A DNA stretch of 64,000 nucleotides from Flavobacterium pectinovorum (GTDB lineage Bacteria > Bacteroidota > Bacteroidia > Flavobacteriales > Flavobacteriaceae), in the NCBI RefSeq assembly GCF_006438875.1, contig NZ_RCZH01000024.1:24933-88932 (forward strand). Direction: 5' to 3'. Below the pieces are notes generated by a model, which was given only the letters and a program-made list of their open reading frames with translations, was not told the origin of the DNA and made no database searches. Both the position numbers and the translations under genes were made by a program. Below, piece by piece: positions 27,598 to 37,103 of the stretch (the first letter of the stretch is position 1; each line of letters starts with the position of its first letter).

Positions 27598-27778
27598 AGT
27601 TTTACCGCAAAGATCGCAAAGTTTTACGCAAAGTTCACGAAGTTTTTTACATACTTGATTTTATAAAAAATGCAAAGCTCGCAATCCCGAAGCTTCGGGA
27701 TGTATTGATTTAGCTTTGCGAACTTTGTGTTTACTAAGATATTACCAGATAAAAAAACTTGCGGGCTTTGCGGTTAAA
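27598..27778. repeat. 'cgcaaag' palindromic repeat region
   Basis: Contains 'gcaaagatcgcaaagtt', 'acgcaaagttcacgaagtt' and the inverse forms 'agctttgcgaactttgtg' and 'gggctttgcggtt', with an inner perfect hairpin 'tcccgaagcttcggga' that recurs at about 29650. A related block lies at 62868-62945. No gene is seen. Confidence 0.55.
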
Positions 27779-27781
27779 TTT

Positions 27782-29449
27782 TTATATTTTTTCCAATAGA
27801 ACAAAATTGAAATCACTATCAATAGAAACTTTCCCATCTATAACTTCAACTTCCTGATTAGAATAAGTATCTCTTAATTTTGTTCCGTTTTGAAAAATTG
27901 AATTTACAGAAAGTTCTTTTCTGCCTTTTGGTAAATCAAGACCAATAATAACTTTATCAGTAAAAGTTTCTTTGGTAAATGTTCTCGAAAAAACATAAGG
28001 TTCACTGCTAATTTGCGAATGAATTCCAGCACCAACCGCAGGATGATTTCTTCTAAACTGACCTAATTTCTGCCAGTGTAAAAGGGTATTTTTAGTTTCA
28101 GAATTGTTTTGAATATCGTCCCAATTCATGTTCGAACGGAGCGTTGCATCACCTTGTGTTCCTTCAACTACTAAAGAACGATTCGATTCATCACCATAAT
28201 ACACTTGCGAGATTCCAGGTGAAAGCAATAGTTTGGTTCCGGCTTCGATACCTTTCACTCTATTGGCATCAAAAGGCTGACCATCGTCGTGTGATGACAT
28301 ATAATTAAGAACAGAATAGCCTTTTAATTCATTATGTAAAGCGTTCGAATATTTCGAAAACAAACCTTCGTAATTGTTTTGAGCAGCATTCCATTTAAAT
28401 TCAAAATTAATCATGCTGTTAAAACCATTCTGAAAGTAGTTTACTTTTCGATCTCCAAAATCATAATCTTGTCCACCACTAATTCCATAACCGTAAACTT
28501 CGGCAATTGTATAAAAAGGGTTTTGATCTAAAACTTGTAGCGGATGATGCTTCTTCCAGGTTTCAAAAGCATAATCACATTCTTTTTTAAAATCGGCCCA
28601 AACGCTTTCTTCGGTATGTTTTACAGTATCTCCGCGATAACCATCAACCCCAAATTCTGTAATATAATCCGTTAGCCATTTTATAATGTAATATTTTGGA
28701 GTTCTTGGATAATTTGTTCTTTTGAAAAATTCATCTAGTGAAGCAATTTCTTTTTCATAACGACCTTCTTTTTTCCATTTTTCGATTAAAAAAGGCGGTA
28801 ATTCTACTTCCTGAATACTTTCTGTTCTTACATCCGGAAGATTATCTACCAAAGTACACATCGTTGTATTTTCGAATGATTTATAATCGCAGACAACGCC
28901 GGTTCGAACCCAGTCTGAAGGCCAAACAGGATCTTCGGGAGTTACTGGACCAGTATGATTAATAACGCCGTCCAACATAATTCGGATGCCTTTTTCGTGT
29001 GCTTTTTTGACTAGATTGGCAAGATCTTCCTTAGTTCCAAAGTTTGGATCTAAAGCTGTCCAGTCTCTTGCCCAATAACCGTGAAAACCATAACTGAGAC
29101 CTGTTCCTTCGTCAACGCCGTCGTGAATTTGTTCTACAATCGGCGTAAGCCAAATAACGTTTATACCTAATCTATCAAAATACCCGGATTCAATTTTTTT
29201 CGTAATTCCAATGATATCACCGCCTTCAAAACCACGCAATTTTCCGGGAGTTTTAGTTCTGTTGAAGTTTAAATCGTTAGAAGTATCTCCGTTATAAAAA
29301 CGATCGGTAAGTAAAAAGTAAACATTTGCTCCTTCCCAAACGAAAGGTGTTTTCGAAGTATTTTCGTGATTCATTGATACTGATTTTGAGCCAGAACAAC
29401 TCATGATTAAGAATACTAAAGATAAAGAAAGGAAAGTGTATTTTTTCAT
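27782..29449 (-). CDS. GH13 alpha-amylase family lipoprotein
   Basis: A 555-residue lipoprotein: 'LVFLIMSCSGSKS' gives a lipobox with Cys at about residue 18. The four GH13 regions are present: 'LDGVINHTG', 'GVDGYRGDTVKH' (nucleophile Asp274), 'TIAEVYGYG' (acid/base Glu) and 'MSSHDDGQ' (transition-state Asp). It should cut alpha-1,4 glucans or malto-oligosaccharides at the cell envelope. It is the last gene of the minus-strand maltose cluster and lies beyond a repeat-rich 290-base gap, so it may have its own promoter. Compared with SusG it is shorter and has no obvious starch-binding insert. Confidence 0.88.
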   Translation of the reverse strand: MKKYTFLSLSLVFLIMSCSGSKSVSMNHENTSKTPFVWEGANVYFLLTDRFYNGDTSNDLNFNRTKTPGKLRGFEGGDIIGITKKIESGYFDRLGINVIWLTPIVEQIHDGVDEGTGLSYGFHGYWARDWTALDPNFGTKEDLANLVKKAHEKGIRIMLDGVINHTGPVTPEDPVWPSDWVRTGVVCDYKSFENTTMCTLVDNLPDVRTESIQEVELPPFLIEKWKKEGRYEKEIASLDEFFKRTNYPRTPKYYIIKWLTDYITEFGVDGYRGDTVKHTEESVWADFKKECDYAFETWKKHHPLQVLDQNPFYTIAEVYGYGISGGQDYDFGDRKVNYFQNGFNSMINFEFKWNAAQNNYEGLFSKYSNALHNELKGYSVLNYMSSHDDGQPFDANRVKGIEAGTKLLLSPGISQVYYGDESNRSLVVEGTQGDATLRSNMNWDDIQNNSETKNTLLHWQKLGQFRRNHPAVGAGIHSQISSEPYVFSRTFTKETFTDKVIIGLDLPKGRKELSVNSIFQNGTKLRDTYSNQEVEVIDGKVSIDSDFNFVLLEKI

Positions 29450-29498
29450 TTATTTTAAATTTAACAAGCATTTATAATTTGACTAATAAAAAAAAAAT

Positions 29499-29562
29499 CG
29501 CCACGAATTCACGAATTATTTTTTGACAATCTTTGATGATAATAATTCGTGAATTCGTGGCG
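29499..29562. terminator. Long perfect hairpin, probable terminator
   Basis: A perfect 22-bp inverted repeat ('cgccacgaattcacgaattatt' pattern, 29499-29520 against 29541-29562) with a 20-base loop, flanked by an A-run. It lies between the two GH13 genes, both on the minus strand. Confidence 0.6.
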
Positions 29563-29579
29563 GAAATAGTTGCCTATAT

Positions 29580-29730
29580 TTAAACACATAGAAACATAGA
29601 TTTGATTCTCCTGAAAAGATTATAACAAATGACTCGTCATTTTCACATAGTCCCGAAGCTTCGGGATGTGTTAATGCAAGTGAAACGCCTTTTTTCAACG
29701 TTCCAAAAATCTATGTTTCTATGTGTTTAA
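29580..29730. repeat. Palindromic dispersed element, copy B
   Basis: Perfect 22-bp terminal inverted repeats (29580-29601 and 29709-29730) around an inside that shares 'aagtgaaacgcctttttt' and 'cacatag' with copy A at 18261-18400. It also contains the hairpin 'tcccgaagcttcggga'. Confidence 0.75.
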
Positions 29731-29739
29731 AAAAAATAT

Positions 29740-31614
29740 TTATTCCAATTCTAAAACCACAGCCGATTTTGGTTCTAAAGTAATTTCAGTAGCTAAATCG
29801 AATGTTTTTCCGGTAAGAATATCTTTTCCGGATTTAAAATTTTTGATGTTTTCTTTAAAACGATTGGTTTTAATAACTTGTTCTTTTGCGTTGTTATTGA
29901 AAACCACCATTACGGTTTTAGCATCTGTATATCTGAAATAAACATAAGTGTTGTTTTCCGGAATATAATGTGTCATTTTTCCGAAATGAACGGCTTCATT
30001 TGATTTTCTCCAGTTGAATAATTTTGAAGTAAAATCGAAATATTTGGCTTGTTCAGCGGTTCTTCCTGCTGCGGTTAAAGCGTTGTTTTTGTCGCCATTC
30101 CATCCACCAGGGAAATCCTGACGAATATCAGCATCACCTTTGCCTTTGTCACCGCCCATTCCAATCTCTGAACCATAATACAATTGCGGAATTCCACGAA
30201 CGGTTGCCAATAAAGTCATTGCCAATTTGTATTTCGTAAAATCGTATTTATAAGTATGATTAATGCGATCTGTATCGTGATTTTCGGCAAAAACCAAAAT
30301 GCTGTTTGGGTTTGGATATAAATAATCCAACGCAAAATTGTTGTAGAATTTAATCATTCCGTTATCCCAAGTTGCTTCACTTTCATAAAAAGCAGAACCA
30401 ATTTGGTCTTGCAGCGTAAAATCCATTACACTTGGTAAATTCGAATTGTAGTTTTCGATTGCACCAACTTTACTGTCTTTTTGCCAGTAGGCTAAATTCG
30501 CCTGATTGTGCATCCAGATTTCACCCACAATATTAAAATTCGGGTATTCATTGGTAATTGATTTTGCCCAATTTGACATTGCCGTTGGATCCGAATAATT
30601 ATAAGTATCAACTCTAAATCCATCAAGATTGGCAAATTCTATCCACCAGATTGCGTTTTGAGTTAAGTATTTTGCAACTAGAGGATTTTTCAAATTCAAA
30701 TCTGGCATAGAAGGAACAAACCAGCCATCAATACAAATTTCCTGATCTAATTTTGAGGCGTGAATATCTGTAATTACTTCACGACGATGATGTGTTTGTG
30801 TGAAGTTTTCGAATTGATTGAACCATGTTTTGGTCGGGATATCACTCATCATCCAGTGCGTAATTCCCCAATGATTGGTCACATAATCCATAACTAATTT
30901 CATGTCTTTTTTGTGCATTTCTGCAGAAAGACGAGCATAATCATCATTGGTTCCGTAACGCGGATCTATTTTGTAAACATCAGATTGTCCGTAAGTATGA
31001 TACGAATGTTGTTTGTCGTTGTCTTCGCATAAAGGTGTGCTCCAAATTGTAGTTGCTCCTAAAGACGAAATGTAATCTAAGTTTTTGATAATTCCTTCGA
31101 TATCTCCGCCGTGACGTCCGCTTGGATCCTGACGGTTTCCTTTTTCGGTTAAAGCTGCATCACTGTCGTTTTTCGGATTTCCGTTAGCGAAACGATCCGG
31201 CATGATTAAGTAAATCATATCCGATGAATCGTAACTTTTTCTGTCTGCCGAATTTGCTCTTCTTTCTTTAAGAGAATATTTTTGTGTAAAAGCGACTTTG
31301 TTTTTGGTCTTGAAAGAGAAAACCAATTCAGAAGCTTTTAGATTTTGTGTGTCAATTGTAACAAAAAGGTAGTTTGGATTTTCTGTTTTCTCTACATTTT
31401 TAATCACGACATTGTTTGAAACCGAAGCTTCATATTGTGCAATTTTTTTTCCGTAGAACATAATCTGTAATTCCGGATTTTTCATTCCTGCATACCAGAA
31501 TGGAGGTTCTACTTTCTGGATTTGCGCTTTCGCGGAAGCGGAAAATAATAAAACAAACAGGATTATTTTATAGAGAAAATGGGTTGTTTGGATTGTTGTT
31601 TTTTTGGTGTTCAT
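29740..31614 (-). CDS. susA: GH13 neopullulanase/cyclomaltodextrinase, SusA-like, periplasmic
   Basis: A 624-residue enzyme with signal peptide (residues 1-30, ending 'SASAKAQ'). An N-terminal Ig-like domain ('KVEPPFWYAGMKNPELQIMFYG') typical of cyclomaltodextrinase/neopullulanase enzymes precedes the barrel. GH13 regions: 'MDYVTNHWG', 'LDGFRVDTYNYSD' (nucleophile Asp336), 'IVGEIWMH' (acid/base Glu365) and 'FAENHDTDRI' (Asp447). It should cut imported malto-oligosaccharides in the periplasm, like SusA of Bacteroides (about 617 residues). It is downstream of GH97 with paired hairpins between. Confidence 0.9.
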   Translation of the reverse strand: MNTKKTTIQTTHFLYKIILFVLLFSASAKAQIQKVEPPFWYAGMKNPELQIMFYGKKIAQYEASVSNNVVIKNVEKTENPNYLFVTIDTQNLKASELVFSFKTKNKVAFTQKYSLKERRANSADRKSYDSSDMIYLIMPDRFANGNPKNDSDAALTEKGNRQDPSGRHGGDIEGIIKNLDYISSLGATTIWSTPLCEDNDKQHSYHTYGQSDVYKIDPRYGTNDDYARLSAEMHKKDMKLVMDYVTNHWGITHWMMSDIPTKTWFNQFENFTQTHHRREVITDIHASKLDQEICIDGWFVPSMPDLNLKNPLVAKYLTQNAIWWIEFANLDGFRVDTYNYSDPTAMSNWAKSITNEYPNFNIVGEIWMHNQANLAYWQKDSKVGAIENYNSNLPSVMDFTLQDQIGSAFYESEATWDNGMIKFYNNFALDYLYPNPNSILVFAENHDTDRINHTYKYDFTKYKLAMTLLATVRGIPQLYYGSEIGMGGDKGKGDADIRQDFPGGWNGDKNNALTAAGRTAEQAKYFDFTSKLFNWRKSNEAVHFGKMTHYIPENNTYVYFRYTDAKTVMVVFNNNAKEQVIKTNRFKENIKNFKSGKDILTGKTFDLATEITLEPKSAVVLELE

Positions 31615-31631
31615 AATCTAATGTGTATTAA

Positions 31632-31705
31632 ATACCTAACAGGTTTAAAAAACCTGTTAGGATATTGTGAGGTTTCCTAACAGGTCTCGAAGACCTGTTA
31701 GGTAT
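31632..31705. repeat. Double hairpin 'cctaacaggt' repeat
   Basis: Two perfect hairpins in a row: 31635-31646 with 31650-31661, and 31676-31687 with 31691-31702, both built on 'cctaacaggt'. The whole is bounded by 'aatacctaac' and its inverse. The two units can also pair with each other. Confidence 0.75.
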
Positions 31706-31724
31706 TATTTTAAATCTTAAAAAA

Positions 31725-31760
31725 AAAGACAAGTAATTCTGGGGAAAATTACTTGTCTTT
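31725..31760. terminator. Strong terminator after the GH97 gene
   Basis: A perfect 14-bp stem (31725-31738 against 31747-31760) with an eight-base loop and A/T runs on both sides, just past the GH97 stop on the minus strand. Confidence 0.85.
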
Positions 31761-31767
31761 AAAAAAA

Positions 31768-33882
31768 TTATTTAGTTTCGATTATGCTGATTGCATAACC
31801 TCCGCCCGGAGCAGATAACTGCGATAATTTTGATTTGTTTGTTACAGCAACTTTCTTGATCGTATAAGCTTGCGGATTTGTTTTGTAATGCGCATCTTTT
31901 GCATCAGCATAAATTGTAGCCGTGTATTTTTTGCCTTTTTCAAGGAAACTGAAATCAATGTTTGAGGTACGAGGTGTTTCTCCGTTTACGTTTCCAATAA
32001 ACCAATTGTTAGTTCCTTTTGCTTTACGGGCAACAGTAATAAAATCACCTGGCTCAGCCTCGATATATTTGCTTTCTGACCAATCTACAGCCACATCTTT
32101 AATAAATTGGAATGCATCTGGAAAACGGTTGTAATTCTCAGGAGTATCAGCCGCCATTTGCAACGGGCTGTACATTGTCACGTATAATGCCAATTGATTA
32201 CAGATTGTACTGTTTACGTGAGATTTATTGTCAGGATTCATTTTACTGATGTCCATTTCGAAGATTCCAGGCGTGTAATCCATTGGTCCGCCAATTAAAC
32301 GTGTAAATGGCAAAACAGTTACGTGATTTGGTTTAGAACCTCCAAAAGCTTGGTATTCTGTTCCTCTTGCTGCTTCGTTTCCAATTAAGTTAGGGTATGT
32401 TCTGCAAATTCCGGTTGGGCGAACTGCTTCGTGAGCATTCACCATAATTTTATAATCAGCCGCTTTTTCAATTGCATATTGATAATGATTTACAATCCAT
32501 TGATCGTAATGATTTTCGCCGCGAGGCAAAATATCTCCAACGTATCCGCTTTTTACAGCATCATATCCATTGTCTTTCATGAATTGGTATGCTTTGTCCA
32601 TGTGGCGCTCATAGTTACGAACAGAACCTGAAGTTTCATGGTGCATGATAATTTTGATTCCTTTAGATTTTGCATATTCGTGCAAACCTTTTACATCAAA
32701 ATCAGGATAAGGCGTTACGAAATCAAAAACATAATCTTTTGAATGTCCAAACCAATCTTCCCAACCTTCGTTCCAACCTTCAACCAAAACAGCATCGAAA
32801 CCATTTGCAGCAGCAAAATCAATGTATTTTTTTACGTTAGCATTGTTTGCTCCGTGCGTTCCGCTTGGTTTAGCTTTAGAGAAATCAGAAACTCCCAATT
32901 GTACCGTTGGAAAATCATTTGTGTATGACCAAGAGCTTTTTCCTGTAATCATTTCCCACCAAACACCAACGTATTTTACTGGTTTAATCCAAGAAGTATC
33001 ATCAATTTTTGACGGATCGTTTAAGTTTAATGTCATTTTAGAAGACAAGATTTCTGTAGCATTATCGCTTACCATAATCGTTCTCCAAGGCGAGTGGCTT
33101 GGTGCTTGCATGTATCCTTTATCACCTTTTGCATCCGGCGTTAACCAAGATTCGAAGATCATGTTTTTATCATCAAGATTCAAGTGCATACAAGAATAAT
33201 TGATCAAAGCAGCTTCGTGCAAGTTGATGTAAATTCCATCGTTTGTTTTTAACATCAAAGAAGTCTGAACTCCTGTTGGTGAAAAGTTTTTTTGCGAAAC
33301 ATTTGCTGTATATGCTTTCTCAGATAAACCTCTAATTTCAGATAATTTAGATTTTGTATAATCGTATTCCTGAGTATCGTAATCTCCCGGAATCCAAAAT
33401 GCCGTGTGATCGCCCGCCATGGCAAACTGAGTTCTTTCTTCTTTGATTACGAAATAGGTAAGATTCTTTTGAGCCGGGAATTCATATCTAAATCCTAAAC
33501 CGTCATCAAATAAACGAAAACGAATTATGATTTGTCTGTCAGTTCCTTTTTGGTTTAAAGTAACAGCCAATTCATTATAATGATTTCTAATGTTGTCTAC
33601 TTCTCCCCAAACCGGTTTCCAAGTCTCATCAAAAGTCGAAGTTTTTGTATCAACAACCGTAAAATCATTCAACAAAGATTTTTTATCATCTTTAAGTTCA
33701 AGGCCTAATTTACTGGTTTTTACAACTTCTTTATTTTTGTATTTTAAATTGTAAGTTGGAGTTCCGTCATTTTGAAGCGAAAATTCCATTACGAACTTGC
33801 CTTCGGGTGATTTTAATTGTTGCGCTTTTGCGATAGAGCTAAAGGCAAACAAGATTAAACTTGCGAAAAATAAGTTTTTCAT
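31768..33882 (-). CDS. susB: GH97 alpha-glucosidase, SusB-like
   Basis: A 704-residue GH97 enzyme with signal peptide (1-20, ending 'AKA'). The N-terminal beta-sandwich ('SPEGKFVMEFSLQNDGTPTYNL') is followed by the barrel and a C-terminal beta domain. 'MHHETSGSVRNYERHM' and 'VNAHEAVRPTGICRTYPN' with 'NEAARGTEYQ' match the calcium and general-base Glu residues of the inverting SusB branch. It removes glucose from malto-oligosaccharides in the periplasm. A strong terminator lies between its stop and the neopullulanase, so the two may be on separate transcripts or joined by readthrough. Confidence 0.92.
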   Translation of the reverse strand: MKNLFFASLILFAFSSIAKAQQLKSPEGKFVMEFSLQNDGTPTYNLKYKNKEVVKTSKLGLELKDDKKSLLNDFTVVDTKTSTFDETWKPVWGEVDNIRNHYNELAVTLNQKGTDRQIIIRFRLFDDGLGFRYEFPAQKNLTYFVIKEERTQFAMAGDHTAFWIPGDYDTQEYDYTKSKLSEIRGLSEKAYTANVSQKNFSPTGVQTSLMLKTNDGIYINLHEAALINYSCMHLNLDDKNMIFESWLTPDAKGDKGYMQAPSHSPWRTIMVSDNATEILSSKMTLNLNDPSKIDDTSWIKPVKYVGVWWEMITGKSSWSYTNDFPTVQLGVSDFSKAKPSGTHGANNANVKKYIDFAAANGFDAVLVEGWNEGWEDWFGHSKDYVFDFVTPYPDFDVKGLHEYAKSKGIKIIMHHETSGSVRNYERHMDKAYQFMKDNGYDAVKSGYVGDILPRGENHYDQWIVNHYQYAIEKAADYKIMVNAHEAVRPTGICRTYPNLIGNEAARGTEYQAFGGSKPNHVTVLPFTRLIGGPMDYTPGIFEMDISKMNPDNKSHVNSTICNQLALYVTMYSPLQMAADTPENYNRFPDAFQFIKDVAVDWSESKYIEAEPGDFITVARKAKGTNNWFIGNVNGETPRTSNIDFSFLEKGKKYTATIYADAKDAHYKTNPQAYTIKKVAVTNKSKLSQLSAPGGGYAISIIETK

Positions 33883-33904
33883 GTTTTTTAGTTTTAAGGG
33901 TAAT

Positions 33905-36208
33905 TTAATTTATTTGTACAAATTTACTTGCGATTACAGGATTTCCGTTAACGACAATTGTTAAATCTTGATCTCCATCTACAGTAAAATTAGTTTCATT
34001 GTGATTTACAGACACTTTTAAAATTTGATTTCTGAAATTAATTTTAAAAGAATATCCTTTCCATTCTTTTGGGATTTTTGGAGAAAAATGAAGCTGATCA
34101 TTTTTAACACGCATTCCGCCAAAACCTTCTACAATACTCATCCATGTTCCCGCCATTGACGTGATGTGACAACCTTCTTCAACTTCTTTATTATAATCGT
34201 CAAGATCAAGACGAGAAGTTCTTAAATAGAAGGTATAAGCCATATCCATTTTGTCTAAATGTGCAGCCTGAATCGAGTGTACGCAAGGCGAAAGCGAACT
34301 TTCATGAACGGTAAACGACTCGTAAAATTCGAAATTACGTTTTAATTCTTCCTTAGAAAAATGATCTTCGAAGAAATAAAAACACTGCAAAACATCGGCT
34401 TGCTTGATGTAAGGCGAACGTAAAACACGATCCCAAGACCATTTTTGATTGATTGGTCTTTGTGATTTGTCAAGGTCTTTTACAGGAACTAAATCTTTGT
34501 CTAGGAAACCATCTTGCTGTAAATAAATCCCTAATTCCTTAGAAGTTGGGAAATACATATCGTCAGCTACTTTTTTCCATTCCTGAATTTCTGCAGCTGA
34601 AAGATTTACTTTTTCCAGAATGCGTTTGTGATCTGAAGGATACTCAGTTGCAACTTTTTTAATTTGTTCAGATGCATAATCAATACACCATTTTGCAATA
34701 TAATTGGTATAGAAATTATTGTTGATATTATTCTCGTATTCGTTTGGACCTGTAACGCCAAGAATAACGTATTGATTTTTGTCCTTAGAAAAAGAAGCTC
34801 TTTGGTGCCAGAAACGTGCAATACCAATTAAAACTTCTAATCCTTTTTCAGGAATATAAGAGTAATCTCCGGTGAAACGGTAATAGTTATAAATCGCAAA
34901 AGCAATCGCACCATTTCTGTGGATTTCTTCGTGTGTGATTTCCCATTCGTTGTGGCATTCTTCACCATTCATGGTGACCATTGGATAAAGGGCTGCGCCA
35001 TTTTTGAAGCCTAAATTGTCTTTGGCATTTTCAATTGCTTTGTCTAATTGATTGAAACGGTATGTCAATAAGTTTCTCGCAACTTGCTGATCTTTTGTCG
35101 CCATATAAAACGGAATACAATAAGCCTCTGTATCCCAATAAGTAGATCCGCCATATTTTTCTCCAGTAAAACCTTTAGGTCCAATATTCAAACGAGAATC
35201 TTTTCCCAAGTAAGTTTGGTTTAATTGAAAAATATTAAAACGGATTCCTTGTTGTGCTTTTACATCGCCATCGATTGTAATATCTGACATTTCCCAGATT
35301 TTTCGCCAAGCTTCAATTTGATTTTGTAATAATTTATCATATCCTAAATTAACGGCAGCTTTAATACATTTTTCGGCTGCAGCCAAAGTATTATCGTGGT
35401 TTAAAGAAACAGTATATCCACCAATTTTTTGAATTGATGAGGTTTGCCCTTTCGCGATAATAGTTCCGTAAGTAAACTGAACTTTATCTGATGTTGAATC
35501 GATTGTTGAAGGCGAAATATTTACATTTTCGTCGTTTGCAAAAATCGTATTGTGCATGAAGGTCGTAACTTTAAAATGCGTTTTAAAAGTTTGGGCAGTT
35601 ACAAAAGCGTCACTATTTGATTTTTTTACTTCAAGAGGTTCCCAGAATTTTTCTTCCCAGTTGGCATCTTCATTCGTTACTCCGGCATCGATATAAGGTT
35701 TGTAAACAATTTTAGCGTCTTTGTTTAAAGGCGTAATTTCGTACTTGATAATTCCAACTTCATCCAAATCCAAGGAAAGAAAACGACGGATGTTTACGGC
35801 AATTTCAGTTCCGTTTTTCAGCGTCGCTTCAAAAGAACGATTGTACCAACCTTCTTTCATATTCAATTCCCTGCGGAAGTTTTTAACTTCGGTACAAGTG
35901 TTTAAGTCTAAGTTTTCTTCGTTGATTTCTACGTCAATTCCAATCCAGTTTGGAGCATTTAATACTTTCGCAAAATATTTTGGATATCCGTTTTTCCACC
36001 AGCCTACTTTTGTTTTATCCGGATAATAAATCCCTGCAATGTAACTTCCTTGAAAAGTTTCACCAGAATAGGTTTCTTCAAAATTCGCACGTTGTCCCAT
36101 CGCACCGTTTCCGATACTAAAAAGACTTTCAGACGATTTTACTCTTTCAGCATCAAATCCTTCTTCTATGATGGACCAATTATCTGGTTTTATATAATCT
36201 TGATTCAT
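33905..36208 (-). CDS. GH65 maltose phosphorylase
   Basis: A 767-residue GH65 protein with no signal peptide, so cytoplasmic. Features in order are the N-terminal beta-sandwich, 'TYWDTEAYCIPFYM' (substrate pocket), 'VTGPNEYENNINNNFYTN' with the general-acid Glu, and a C-terminal barrel end with 'HSIQAAHLDKMDMAYTFYLR'. It splits maltose with phosphate to glucose and beta-glucose-1-phosphate. The beta-phosphoglucomutase gene just upstream in the same direction completes the route to glucose-6-phosphate, which makes maltose a better guess than kojibiose or trehalose. The gene lies 22 bases before the GH97 gene. Confidence 0.88.
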   Translation of the reverse strand: MNQDYIKPDNWSIIEEGFDAERVKSSESLFSIGNGAMGQRANFEETYSGETFQGSYIAGIYYPDKTKVGWWKNGYPKYFAKVLNAPNWIGIDVEINEENLDLNTCTEVKNFRRELNMKEGWYNRSFEATLKNGTEIAVNIRRFLSLDLDEVGIIKYEITPLNKDAKIVYKPYIDAGVTNEDANWEEKFWEPLEVKKSNSDAFVTAQTFKTHFKVTTFMHNTIFANDENVNISPSTIDSTSDKVQFTYGTIIAKGQTSSIQKIGGYTVSLNHDNTLAAAEKCIKAAVNLGYDKLLQNQIEAWRKIWEMSDITIDGDVKAQQGIRFNIFQLNQTYLGKDSRLNIGPKGFTGEKYGGSTYWDTEAYCIPFYMATKDQQVARNLLTYRFNQLDKAIENAKDNLGFKNGAALYPMVTMNGEECHNEWEITHEEIHRNGAIAFAIYNYYRFTGDYSYIPEKGLEVLIGIARFWHQRASFSKDKNQYVILGVTGPNEYENNINNNFYTNYIAKWCIDYASEQIKKVATEYPSDHKRILEKVNLSAAEIQEWKKVADDMYFPTSKELGIYLQQDGFLDKDLVPVKDLDKSQRPINQKWSWDRVLRSPYIKQADVLQCFYFFEDHFSKEELKRNFEFYESFTVHESSLSPCVHSIQAAHLDKMDMAYTFYLRTSRLDLDDYNKEVEEGCHITSMAGTWMSIVEGFGGMRVKNDQLHFSPKIPKEWKGYSFKINFRNQILKVSVNHNETNFTVDGDQDLTIVVNGNPVIASKFVQIN

Positions 36209-36224
36209 TTTCTTTAATTAGATA

Positions 36225-36452
36225 ATGTGGCAATTCTTCCATTAGATAATGCGTCAATTAGATAATGTGCCAATTTGATAATTAGATAATTATTTGTTTT
36301 GGGTTATTTCTAATTTGATTCTATCCTTTTAATTGCTCGTTGTTTTACTATTTTACTTTTTTAATTAGATGATTTATATTTTTAAATTAGCCCAATTAGA
36401 TAATTCCAATTTGAAACATTATCTCATTTTCTAATTGGCACATTATCTAATT
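36225..36452. repeat. 'attagataatgtgccaatt' repeat with long inverted ends
   Basis: Three or more direct units of 'aattagataatg(t/c)g' on the left and an exact inverse of one of them on the right (36256-36275 against 36433-36452, 20 bp). The right arm runs over the stop codon of pgmB. No gene is seen in the 238-base gap. Confidence 0.65.
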
Positions 36453-37103
36453 GATAAGTTTCTCAATAAACGCTGTGTCTATTTCTGTGAAATCTTTAAA
36501 AATATAATCAGCTTCATGTAAAATTGTTTCCTCACCAATTCCTACACTTACCATTTCTCCTGTGTTTGCCGCTTGGATTCCGGCAACTGAATCTTCAAAT
36601 ACGATTGAGTCTTTTGGATCAATTTTTAGTAATTGAGCCGCTTTTAAGAAAACTTCCGGATCCGGTTTGGCATTGGTAACGTCATTTCCGTCAACAATAA
36701 CATCAAAATACGAAAGGATTCCTGTTTTTTCAAGGATTGGTCGGGCATTTTTACTCGCTGAACCCAACGCAATTCCTTGATTTTTTTCTTTTAATAGTTG
36801 CAGCGTTTTAAGTACACCCGGAAGAATCTCGCTTTCGTCCATGTCAACTAAATAAGATAAATAATCTTCATTTTTTTGAATCAGCCATTTGTTTTTGTCT
36901 TCTTGTGAAGCGTGAACATTTCCTAATTCAAGAATTATATCTAACGAACGCACACGGCTTACCCCTTTAAGTAATTCGTTGTTTTCGTGTGTGAAATTTA
37001 TATTTAATGCCTGAGCTATTTTTTGCCAGGCTAAAAAGTGGTATTTAGCGGTATCAACGATCACTCCATCAAGATCGAAGATGAATGCTTTTTTATTATT
37101 CAT
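36447..37103 (-). CDS. pgmB: Beta-phosphoglucomutase
   Basis: A HAD enzyme of about 218 residues: 'FIFDLDGVIVDTAKYHFLAWQ' gives the two catalytic Asp residues and the beta-PGM cap start; 'LLKGVSRVRSLDIIL' is the cap substrate loop; 'ALGSASKNARPIL' and 'VFEDSVAGIQAANTGEM' close the site. It turns beta-glucose-1-phosphate into glucose-6-phosphate. The frame begins at 37112, but the ATG at 37103 (MNNKKAF) fits the family length better. It overlaps the end of the transporter gene upstream, so transport, phosphorolysis and mutase are coupled. Confidence 0.9.
   Translation of the reverse strand: MNNKKAFIFDLDGVIVDTAKYHFLAWQKIAQALNINFTHENNELLKGVSRVRSLDIILELGNVHASQEDKNKWLIQKNEDYLSYLVDMDESEILPGVLKTLQLLKEKNQGIALGSASKNARPILEKTGILSYFDVIVDGNDVTNAKPDPEVFLKAAQLLKIDPKDSIVFEDSVAGIQAANTGEMVSVGIGEETILHEADYIFKDFTEIDTAFIEKLIN

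Noticed and set aside
32822..33199. Plus-strand frame of 125 codons
   Set aside because: Antisense to the GH97 gene, with no family features.
36225..36452. Direct repeats that might be a CRISPR array
   Set aside because: Units are contiguous or irregularly spaced, have inverted partners and no equal-length unique spacers; no cas genes are near.
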